64,000 nt of DNA from Endomychus coccineus (lineage: Eukaryota; Arthropoda; Insecta; Coleoptera; Endomychidae). The DNA lies in contig OY294070.1 in the NCBI GenBank assembly GCA_958510875.1, positions 17,971,631 through 18,035,630 of the forward strand, in the 5' to 3' direction. The stretch's first letter is position 1; every line of letters begins with the position of its first letter. Shown here piece by piece: positions 10,101 through 22,100 of the stretch. A program made the position numbers and the translations under genes. The notes beneath the pieces were generated by a model, which made no database searches, was not told where the DNA came from, and saw nothing but the letters and a program-made list of their open reading frames with translations.

Positions 10101-13100
10101 ATATAATTTTTGTAATTTGCCTCCATTTTGATTTTCTAATAGACCCATTAACGAACGCAACGTCATCACTTGCCGTGTCTTAATATCCAAAAAAAGCACG
10201 GAACTTTTTACATTTTTAGGATGGCGAGCTTGATGCGGAATTATCTTGTCATCATTATGTCAGTTTAAATGACAGTGTCGAGCATCAACAACTCAAGAAG
10301 AGAAAGTCATCGACGTGTCCAGTGGAAGAATTGATTTCAGCTAATACACAATATGGTTTAGATATTTGTACTAATAGTCGTTTTCTAGTGTTATTGCTCT
10401 TTCCAGTAAAGACGAAACTAAAATTACGGAAACAAAAGCGATCACAGAACCACTGAATCAAATTTTGACTTTCAAAATTAAGATGTTACCAACCACCATA
10501 AAAATCCCTGAATGGACTAAATTAAACATTTTTGTTTAAAAACGGCATAAAAAGGGCAAATTACAAAAAATAGTATAAACAACTCGTTTCCTAAGACCTT
10601 GAAGCACTCATTCTTTAAAAGAACTCGTGGCTTCGCCACTCGTTTTTTAAACTTGAATTCGTGCTTTAAGACGAGTCTTAGGAAACTCGTTCTTTAATAT
10701 ACTATTTTGTAATTTGCCTCCATTTTGATTTTCTAATTGACCCATTAACGAACGCAACGTCATCACTCGCCGTGTCTTAATATCCAAAAAAGCACGGAAC
10801 TTTTTACGAAAATTTTTAGGTTGGTGAGCTTGATGCGGAATTATCTTGTCATCATTATGTCAGTTTAAATGACAGTGTGTTTCAAACTTATCGTATTGCT
10901 TCTTATATTCTATTCGGGATTTATCCGGTAGCAAATTACCCACGGTATTTTGGGCAATTTCACGTATTTCAGGGGGCGTACATGTAAGGCTGTCTTCCAT
11001 ATTCCATCCCTAAATGGACTAAATTAAACATTTTTGTTTAAAAACGGCATAAAAAGGGCAAATTACAAAAAATAGTATAAACAACTCGTTTCCTAAGACC
11101 TTGAAGCACTCATTCTTTAAAAAAACTCGTGGCTTCGCCACTCGTTTTTTAAACTTGAATTCGTGCTTTAAGACGAGTCTTAGGAAACTCGTTCTTTAAT
11201 ATACTATTAGATGTGCAGGAAAGCGACCATGATTAAATTTCAATCTGACGATAGTGGTGTATATTTTTCTTGGCAATTGTAACACGTTTTGTGATACCAT
11301 GATTTTCTTTGAATTTCTGGATGAATCAAAAAATAGTTTGTAGGTTTTCGCAGATTTTGCTGTTTGTAAAGTAATATCCATGTTCTCCGAATCTCTGATT
11401 TGTAGTTGCAGATGAAATCACTGTGTGGTGTGACTTTATGTAGATAGTTTTCAGAATTGGTGGCTTGCTTTGCGTACAGATCAATCTTTTCATTTCCCTT
11501 TATTCCACAATGCGCTTTAACCCAAACAAAAATAATACTATAATTTTGTTCAAGTAATTCCATGTATTTCCGGACTATCATTAGAATAAGGGGCGAACTC
11601 TTACGGTTAACGTTTTTTAATGATTTCAATACGCTTTTGCTATCTGATAATATAATCGCTTCTTTAGCTACACAACCAACGAACTCGGATATACTAGAGT
11701 TAGCAACGAATTCGGATATACTAGAATAAGCTAAAGTCATTTTTGAGTATCGCCAACATGTCTCTCTCCCACCATACTGTCATCTAGCTTCCCAGCAATC
11801 GTGTGGAGAAATAAAGATTGAATAGATTCTGTCAGATTAATTAATTTGAAGTTTCTAAGAATGCCAAATTTCGCAATTTTATACGAACAACAATGGATTT
11901 TGTATGAATATACTTATACAGATATGATTTGAAACCAAATTATAGGTTGATGTAGTGGTGAAAAAAGTGAAACTATTATTGTATTGCAATATAAATTAAA
12001 TAATTGTGATCTAATAATATCCTCGATAGAAACAAATGTTTTTCACTGGTTAAGAATATATAAAAATATACTTAATTGCCCAGATGTAGATGAACAAAGT
12101 AATAAGCAGCTCATAGTCTGCGCTTCAATATAGTTACTTGCACGCACACATAAATCGGTGAATGGCAATCACCAAAAGAAGAAACGACCATACTATTATA
12201 CAAATGTGGTCAGTAAGTGAATCAGTTTAATTGCCAAAATACCAGTCTTTTTCTGTAAAACATGGAAGAAACCCACATTTGTCATTAACATTCTTCTATG
12301 TCTACAGCTACACTGTTAATATTGGTTATACCAACGAACTCGGATATACTAGAGTTAGTCAGTCTATTCGTAACTACGGAAATTTATATCGCCAACATGA
12401 CGTGTAGAAATCCAGTACGGATAGGGGAATAGTACCCCACGACATAGGCGTGTATTGTATAGGGTATTTTAAACAGATTTCCAGGGTACCCCACGCCACG
12501 GGCGTACTATTTATAAGGCAGTAAGGTACGTTTTTTTTAAAACTGTTAAAACATCAAAAATAAAAACTTTATAACCAATATTAACAGCTGTAGACATAGA
12601 AGAATGTTAATGACAAATGTGGGTTTCTTCCATGTTTTACAGAAAAAGACTGGTATTTTGGCAATTAAACTGATTCACTTACTGACCACATTTGTATAAT
12701 AGTATGGTCGTTTCTTCTTTTGGTGATTGCCATTCACCGATTTATGTGTGCGCGCAAGTAACTATATTGAAGCGCAGACTATGAGCTGCTTATTACTTTG
12801 TTCATCTACATTTGGGCAATTAGGTATATTTTTATATATTCTTAACCAGTGAAAAACATTTGTTTCTATCGAGGATATTATTAGATCACAATTATTTAAT
12901 TTATATTGCAATACAATAATAGTTTCACTTTTTTCACCACTACATCAACCTACAATTTGGTTTCAAATCAAATCTGTATAAGTATATTCATACAAAATCC
13001 ATTGTTGGGCCCTATATGGAAAATTTCATGAACAAAAACTTCCGAAAGATGTTTAACATGATTATATACTTTTATTTTATTCTGTCTACTGATATTAAAG

Positions 13101-16100
13101 TACAGTAGGTATATCGCCACTACAGCATTTTTGCTTTTATTTCATCCGTATGCGTCGATTTTCTTGATTTCACGATGTAATATGGTATATAACTAACAAT
13201 ATGAATGGGGAACATACAAGTAAGAAAAGTTTTAATAAAATTGTAAACGTTTTATTTAAATAAAAAATTATCAATTTATTTATGTGAGAAAGTATATTGT
13301 ATATTTTGGGGAAGGCTGCAGTGGCTGTTGAAATGTAGTAGTAATTGAAACGGAAACTGATTCAATTAAGGGCTCCTCATTACTACTAACCATGATATCC
13401 TCATTAGCTGGTGCAAACCAAACGCTGCTTTTGGTCATAGATGTTGACGCATATTCACTTTCTGAAAGTTTTGCTCTAAAATAAATAAAATCATATATTA
13501 GTAAAACTGCTATGCTCTTAATTAAACATTTTACCTTTTAGGTGCTGAAACATCAATATTCTCTTTGTCGTCTTCATCATGTCTGAAACAGGTTGCAATT
13601 ATTACTACCATGTTCCATCCCAACATATCTGGAATTACTTACTCAGGGTAAATATGTAGGGGACTTGTACTGGCAAATGCTGGTGTAGCACCACCTTTAA
13701 GGTCTTTCCTGCCGCCTGGCCTAGTTACAAAGTCACTTTCAGAAAAATGGTCAGAACATACCAAATGTGATCTTTTTACTGCTTCGACATCTAATTCACC
13801 ATATTTCCTTTGATGCTTGGTTTGATGGAAATCTAACAAAAATCAAGCAAATGAATCACGAGTACTGGCATAACTTTATGCTATAAGATTGTAATATTGA
13901 TTAAAACATAAAAATGTTCTACTATACAGTATATAACATTAAACGCTAAAAATTTTATTGGCATAGTAAATGTAGGCACAATATTACTAACTACACTTCT
14001 AGATACAATTTTTCCAAGCCCCTCAATTGCTTTGTTGTGCCCTTCTTGCTAATGAAATTAACTTATATAAACATTATTATTGATTAAGGTGATACTCACT
14101 TATAAAATCTTCTTTTTTCATTTTCTTTAGCATAATGCATTCTGCATACAATGCAATATTTCCCCATACTGAATTATATACAAAACAACACTGCCTAACA
14201 CTTTATATTTCGATCAACAAACAGGTACCTAAACGATGCAAAGTACTAAAAGTAAAGAAAATTCACAATTTTAGAACACTATTAAGTCGTTAGCTTCTTG
14301 AATTTTCTAGAAAGTAGAAAGAACAAAGAACTGTATCACCAAAATCACTCAAAGATTTGACAGGTTAAGTTGATCGGAACTCGTTAACTACACTTTCAAA
14401 TAAATGTCACTTTTCTTGACAGTAGGTACACGATTAGCGGCGGCGAATTACGAGTGCCAATATCGGAGATCTCTCTATTCAATCTTTATTTCTCCACACG
14501 ATTGCTGGGAAGCTAGATGACAGTATGGTGGGAGAGAGACATGTTGGCGATACTCAAAAATGACTTTAGCTTATTCTAGTATATCCGAGTTCGTTGTACA
14601 CAACGCTGACAATAGATCAAAGCTTGTAATAGCGCCATATCCTCAGCAGTAAATATGGAAGAATATTTACATAGTCGAAAATATATTGTATGATTATCAT
14701 CGGGAATGTAAATAGCGAGACCCATTGATTCAGGCATTTTTGACCCATCTGTATAGATTTTACTTCCAGTTCTTTCTTTCTTCTAACCAAAGATGATGGC
14801 ACACTAGCAAAAACATCAAAAGAAAAAGCTAACCCTCATGCTGGAATGTTTCCAGCAAATTCCACTTTAGATCCACAAGGGAACAACCCTCCCGATAATG
14901 CTGCCATCGATAGCCATATGCCTCAAATTGTCTTTCGTCAACGTACAATTAGGCGCATTCTGCTTGCTCTCAATACCGAAAAGTCTATGGAGCCAGACGG
15001 AATTCCACCTGTCGTACTCAAGGAATGTGCGCCAGTTTTCTGCAGGTTGTTCAACTTTTCTTACAAGCTTGGTGTTTCCTTCTAGCTGGAAAACAGCTAG
15101 AGTGCAACCAATTCCAAAAAAAGGAAAGAAGACCCTTCCTACTAATTATAGACCCATTGCACTATTATCTGTGATCTCTAAAGTGATGGAGAAAGCAATC
15201 AACATCGAGCTCATCAAATACCTAGAGAGCTACAAAACTGTGAATGAGCGACAGTATGGCTTTCGTCAGCAGAGATCAACAGGAGACTTGTTGCCTACGT
15301 AACACATGTATGGCAGAAATCTATTGATGGCATGGGGAATCTCTACCTGTATCATTGGATATCTCCAAAGCATTTGAACGAGTCTGGCACCAAAGCCTTC
15401 TTGGGAAACTTCTGTCATATGGTTTGCCGTCTTAACTTTGTGGCTTACTATCGAGTTTTCTCTCAAATAGATCACTACATGTGGTGGTTGACGGAGTATC
15501 CTCCGATACAATGGCTCAACGCTGGTGTTACACAGGGATCTGTCTTGACACCAACTTTATGTTCCATATCAACGATATGCTGGAAGTGACCACCTGTCCC
15601 GTCCATAGCTTTGCAGATGATGATACACTTCATACCCCATTCTCATCTAGAACCCCTATACTATCCAATGAAGTCGGAGGAGCGAGACAGGGACAGGTTG
15701 ACGCAATTAATGGAGATCTGGCAAAGATTTTGAAATGGGGACCTAATAATCTAGTAGAGTTTAATGCCAAAACTCAAGTTTACGTCTTTTTCAGGAAGGC
15801 GAATCCCACAATCCCTGATATTCTGTTGTCGGGTACAACTTATTCCTATGAAATCTTCCATAACCATGCTCCGCATCACCACCAACAGTATCCTCTCATG
15901 GGACGATCAGCGAAGTTGTGGAAGTCTTTACCTAGTGAGGTCATCTGTGCCTATAACCTCCAAGCCTTCAATAAAAATACAAATGCCTATTTCCTCTCCA
16001 TACATTCCACTGCTGGCTCACACGATGTTCTTCGAATATTATAGGTCAAAGTATTTAAAAAAAAGACCGCAGGAGTGTCCGAAAGCTAGTTTGCTAACAA

Positions 16101-19100
16101 AAGTAAGGGAAGTCAAGAGATCATCATCACAACTTTTTTTAAATACACTTTAAAGCTATTAAGAATACCCACTTTATATAACAATTTTCTTGAAATTCAT
16201 GTTCAAAACCGTCAGACGATATACTCAATAGACGTAAACCAAAATCTGGCAATAATTTATGTGATCTATTCGGGAATAGCAAAACTAGAAAATGAATGCA
16301 ACATAATCGAAATAACGAACAGGAAGAATACCAATATCATATAAAAACTTTTTATCTTCAAAAACAGTGCCAAGAAATGTAAAAGAAAAATATGATAATT
16401 TGAGTTTAACGACAACGAGTCGTGAAGGCAAGTATACGAACACGCTGTTACGTCACGATTCTACTCTTCATCGTTTGACAGTATAATCGCTAGATCTAAA
16501 CCAAAATCCAAAATAACGAACAGGTAAAGACGTTTTGGTAAGTAAATTTATTATAAATAAGCATTTTTTGCAACGCTCATTTTCTTTCTAGAAGACATTA
16601 TAGTAGGTTATCCTGTAGTCGGGGAGTTTAACCAACAAGCAAAATTACCGAGTAGTGAACTGTCAACAGATATGCGCAAACCAAAATTAGAGATCCTGTT
16701 TACGCTTTGCACATATCTCTGTTAGTTCAAGAAGCATTTCACTCGTTTTAACAAACCTGTTGTGCTTCAGACATCTCAATCTAACCTCAAAATAGTTTGA
16801 ATATAAATTATAAGACTGTAGCATAGTACCTACATTGAAACCGAAAATGACAGAATAAATGATCAATGATTATCTTAAACATGGTATACTTTCAGTAATT
16901 AGTGATGGTGATATTGAATAGGAGTGATAATAAAATTTCACTCACCCTAAGAACTGTTTCCAAGCCCCACTGACAGCACAAATGTAACGGTGACGCCTTA
17001 TCTTTAGCTTCATCTCCACCTTCACCGTCTGGACCAGGTAGGCGTGGCGAATCCAAGTCACATCCAGCTTGAATCAAGAACATAGCAGCACCTTCCTTAT
17101 TTTCATCAATCGCTCTATAACAGTACGTTAGTAAGTTATCTGTCCTCGTGTTTTTTTTTGTCTCATGCGATTTCAATATTATATACGAATATGCCGCAAA
17201 TATAGAAACACTCAAATTTGGCGAAAACTAATGAAAGAAATGATTCTTTTCTGTTAATGCTGGATTTTACCCGAAAATAATTCTAGATGTTATCTATTAA
17301 GGTAGTTGTCTGACATAAGATTGTTCAAATTTTACTGAATTATAATTTATATTTCAGAAGACAACGCTAACAGTTAAAGTAAACAATACTTCCTTGAATT
17401 TGGCGTTTTATTGATTGTTATACCATAGCTGTTTTGACAAAAGGTCGGTACGTTGATTTAGTGGCGCTCAGAACATTACGTTCATCTTGAGTCTATCGAA
17501 CCGCTGGTACTGTGAATCTATTCGTGCTAAGTTTTTACTCACAGATAATGCAAAAATAGATGAAAGTCCTAATGTTTTATTTGAGCTGCAAACAATCAAC
17601 AAAAGTATAGGTTAAGAGATTGAGTGAAATGATAACTGTGACAACAAAATAGGGTGTTGTTTGTTAGGTACCTAGTGTCTCGGACGACCATTTTGATTTC
17701 ATTAGACCAGTAGTCTTTTGTATAATAAATAGTTTGTTTTATTGATTTTATCAGTTTTCTTGAGGAAATTCCTGATCTTGGCAAGGAAATTCTGTAATTT
17801 TCTCTATTTAATAGCAAATAAATATTATTATTATTATATCAGAATGCCAGATATGTGTCGTGTACCGAACTGCAATAGCAGCTATGCCAGTAACGTACGT
17901 TTTAATTTTTATTTTAATGAGAATATGATTGATGTTCTAAAGATTGTTTCAGATTTTAGTATCGACAGCAATGTAAAGATTTCATTTTTTGCAGATGATA
18001 AAATTATACATTCATCTGAATTTAGTTGCCTTATAGGAAAATTCAAATTATATTAGTAGTCTAGAGATTTAAACAAATTCATACTATTTCAATAGAATAC
18101 CTGGTGATTTCAAATGTCATACGGTAATTGAAAAGACACAAATCAATTATTAATCAAATTTTCAATATTAAAATACGAATTCTCTGGGCTAGTAGATCCA
18201 TTAAATAATGATGCGAAGAGAACATTTGCATCTGTGGACCGGTGGGTTAGCGCGTTTACCCTTAAAGCCATGGTGTTTAGGTGTGGTAGGGCATTTTCAA
18301 TTTTTTTTATACTTGAACTACACACGAGGGAAACCTATAATGTTAAAAAAAAACATCGTGTGATCCAGCGGCGAAATTTTGGGAGATGAGATAGGCATTC
18401 GAATTTTTCTTGAAAGTTTGAAGGTTATAGGCATAGAGAAAGACCTCACTAGGTAAGAGTTCCACAACTTCGCTGTTCGATAGAAAAAGGAAGTCTGGTA
18501 GGAAGAAGTTTGGCAGGTCTCGAGCTTGACAATGAAGGAGTGACTAGTTTGAGCTCGTGTAGTCCTCCTATCTGGCATCTCTCGTGGTGGAGCAATGGAC
18601 GAGATTTCTGATGAACACCAACCATGGAAATATCTATAGAAAAGGGAGAGATCTCCCACCTTTCTACTATGCTCTGGAGAGGTCAATGAACTCATAAGTG
18701 TGAGGAATAGCTCTCTTCTGTATAGAATCCAAGAGCTTCAGCGTATGTTTAGGAGCCGAACTTCAAACATATAAACAGTACACCAGGACATGTCGAATCT
18801 ATGCTTTGTAGATTATGAGGAGCTGCTGGGATCTAAAGCAGCTCTTGGAATAGAGAACCAAATTTTTGTGAAGCGGTTTTCGCAATGGACCTCACATGAT
18901 CATCCCATGAGAGGGTGCTGTTGGTGATGATTTGGAAGACTTCATAAGAATAGTTGTACCTGACACCATCATATTAGGGATTGTGGGATCCTCTTTCCTG
19001 GAGAAGATGTAGACTTGAGTTTTGGTTGCATTAAACTCTACTAGATTATCAAAATCTTTGCCAGATCTCCATTAATTGCGTCAACCTATCTCTGTCTCGC

Positions 19101-22100
19101 TCCTCTGGCTTCATCGGATGGTATAGGGGCTCTAGTTGAGAAAGTGGTCTGGAGTGCAAAGCTTTGGACGGGACAGGTGAACACTTCCAGCAGATCGTTT
19201 ATATGGAGCAGAAACAAAGTTTTTTGCCAAGACATATCCCTGTGGAACACCAGCGTTGATAGCCATTGTATCCTCCGCAAACCACCACATGGAGTGATGT
19301 AACTGAGAGAAAAGTCGATAAGAGCGACAAATTTGAGGCGGCAAACCTTATGACGAAAGTTTCCCGTGAAGGCTTTGATGCCAGACTTGGTCAAATACGT
19401 ATGTTACGTAGGCAAGTAGGTCTCCGATTTTTAAGCTCTATAGGTATTGGATGAGATGAGCTCGATGTTGATTGCTTTCTCCATCACTTTAGAGATCACA
19501 GATAATAGTTTAGGAAGGGTATCAAGAAGACATTTTATTCTCTATCATAATTAACTGAGATATTTGCAGCCTAATTTACTTGAAATTTGTTTCATTATCG
19601 TATTCTACATAATGTTTTTAGTCCAATTCTTTAAAAATTGTCCTTTCTTCAAAATACGCTGCAAATCATATAAATAAAGGGTAGGTGTACTGTACATGTT
19701 GCCGTCTGCATTTACACGTTCAACCACTAGACGTGACGTCACATCAGCAGCGCTCAGGCCGTTATTCAGGTGATAATGAAAGGCTTTGATGAAATCAATA
19801 TTCAAGACTTTTTTGAAGCTTAGAAGTCCTGCTAAGAAAAATTGCAACAACTTTAGATTTATTGTACAAGAGTCTCCATTAATGATTGTTAAACCAACAT
19901 CAAACTAAAATAACAAGAGGTTATTTTATAGTAAGGAAGACTCCGCTCTGAGTGTAACGCAACGTTGCCGGATTGTATAAGACTGCTCCGGATTAACTGA
20001 GAACAAAACAAGCTAAAGGAGCTAAACAAATGATACACAAATAATTGGCAATGGAAGCATTTCCTGACCACTTGGAGCTATAGATGGACAGACGGCACCA
20101 CATAATTCTCAGAAAATCATTAGTGAAGCAACGTTGCCGGATTGTATAAGACTGCTCCGGATTAACTGAGAACAAAACAAGCTAAAGGAGCTAAACAAAT
20201 GATACACAAATAATTGGCAATGGAAGCATTTCCTGACCACTTGGAGCTATAGATGGACAGACGGCACCACATAATTCTCAGAAAATCATTAGTGAAGCTA
20301 CATCTAAAGGCGTGGTACATAGAACAATAGTGCCAAAGAAACAAACTTAACGTGAAAAAAATTTCAATTTTCGGTAATGTTGAACATTTTTGAAGCGAAA
20401 GAAGCGTCAAATTATTGGTGATAAAACCACTATGAACATAGAATGACTTACCGGTGCAAAAGGGTCTGCTTACAACCATCTGGTCCCGATCCCCAACAAT
20501 CTGTATCGGCCCCATGACGTACAATAATACTGGCTATATCGTATTGCCTGGAATTCAAAGCTGCCCATAGAGGACAATTACCCTCTCTGTCGGGTGCTGA
20601 CATATCCACACCCCTACTACACAACACATCGACTACTTCTCCCAAACGACAGTGTATGGCAAGTTGCAATGGTGTTTCCATATCTGCTGTCCTGTAGCAA
20701 AGAAAACGCTCTTAAGAGGTGTCTCGATCCATTCTAAACAAATATGCAATCATACTTCTCTTCTTTTTTATGCTTCAACGGAAACCTGTCACAAAAGTTA
20801 TCTCGAAATTTCGCTAATCGAACAGCTTCGTACAACCAACTGAATATGATGACAATTTTGGCGATTCACAAATATGAGTTTAAAAAAAAATCATTACAAA
20901 CAAATGTGAAACACATAATATAGAGTTCCAAGGGCCAAAACCGTTTTAATTTTCCTGCCATTACCTATAACTTCTAGACTAGTCGCCGAGTACGCGTTCT
21001 GAGCGAGCTACGCTTGCTAAATTCGCAAGTTCAATTACTTGTTGTGTACTAACTGTACTTTATTGTTACGACCGCGACATATTACGACACCTGGTGGTCA
21101 CACGCGGAAATAGGTAACAGATAGCGCGACCGCGCGTCAGTCCGCCTTGGGAAGGCGAAAGAAGTGAAACTGTCGTGAAATAAAGTAGTGCGTAACTCCT
21201 TAAAACGTGTTTGTGCGTGTTTAAAATAGCTATCAACTTATCACAAGAACAATAAGCCATTAGCTGTCGCAGGCCGCATAGATGACACTGGCGGGCCGGA
21301 TTTGGCCCGCAGGTCACAGTTGGAGACCCCTGAATTATAGACCATTTGAATAAAATTTCAATGAATTTAACGTCTTTCATTAGTAGTCCAATCGCCAGAG
21401 AAAAGACGCAGGTGTAAATTTGTTATGTTTTAATACATACTTTGATGCGCTGAAAACGGGAAAAATAGTCAAAAAATGCCTACGAGTTAGCTTCAAAAGT
21501 TTTTGTCGATGGCTCAAATGGAAAAACGTTAAGAGAAAAATTGTAGAACAAGTGAAAAACGCGTCTTTTGTGCATAAATAGAAGTCATTTCGAGGTTATG
21601 GTCTGGAGATATAAGCGAATTAGTGTTTCTTTGGATGAATGCAAAATCTTTTTTTGCAAATCGAATATTGGGCAAAAAAATTTACACCTGCATTTTTTAA
21701 GTGGTATGCGCTGGATTTCGTACCTCTAGCGACTAGCTAAAATCATTTCAAATATATCTAGTTTATTATTTTTAGGGAGGTTTAGGTTGATCTTGTAACG
21801 TTGAATAAGCTTTAAAAGAAACCTTTTGATAGCAATTCGTATGTGTTCGAAATTGCAAACAAACGGTTTAATAAACTTGTTGATATTTAACAAAGTATTT
21901 GTTTGTTCAACCAATTCATCGACGAAATATTTGAATTCCAAAAGCAAAATCTAAGTCATTCGAGAAACCTAGAAATCGACTAGAATAGAAAAAACTTACA
22001 CTGCGTTGAAATCGGCCCCATTATCCAACAGAAAAATGGCAGTTTTCGCATCTTCCTTCAAGATAGCTTGATGCAGCAAAGTGAAGTACTTCCCGTTTCT

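Larger units (their letters stand above)
11677..14596. mobile_element. P-like DNA transposon (non-autonomous), ~2.9 kb, with THAP frame and palindrome
   Basis: Ends are CAACGAACTCGGATATACTA and its inverted copy. Extended inverted repeats of ~125 bp (about 11703-11826 and 14475-14596) include CACCATACTGTCATCTAGCT and GATTGCTGGGAAGCTAGATG. An 8-bp TACACAAC duplication flanks it, and it interrupts the RNase H region of LINE family B. Inside, minus strand, is a spliceable THAP-type frame (13280-14199); the rest is a 1.1-kb palindrome (11888-13007). CA ends, 8-bp duplications and THAP proteins together fit the P superfamily. No transposase catalytic domain was seen, so it would need a helper. hAT is the alternative. 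Confidence 0.75.

Noticed and set aside
11670..11740. Start of the 166-codon minus-strand frame (MTLAYSSISEFVANSS)
   Set aside because: This part is a translation of the P-like terminal repeat; only the portion below 11668 is LINE RNase H.
18230..18305. tRNA-like text (GGTGGGTTAGCGCG...)
   Set aside because: An A-box-like start is visible, but no clear B box or cloverleaf could be built.
20162..20524. Minus-strand 120-codon frame
   Set aside because: Runs from intron through the 169-bp duplication into the real ANKFY1 exon in the wrong frame.
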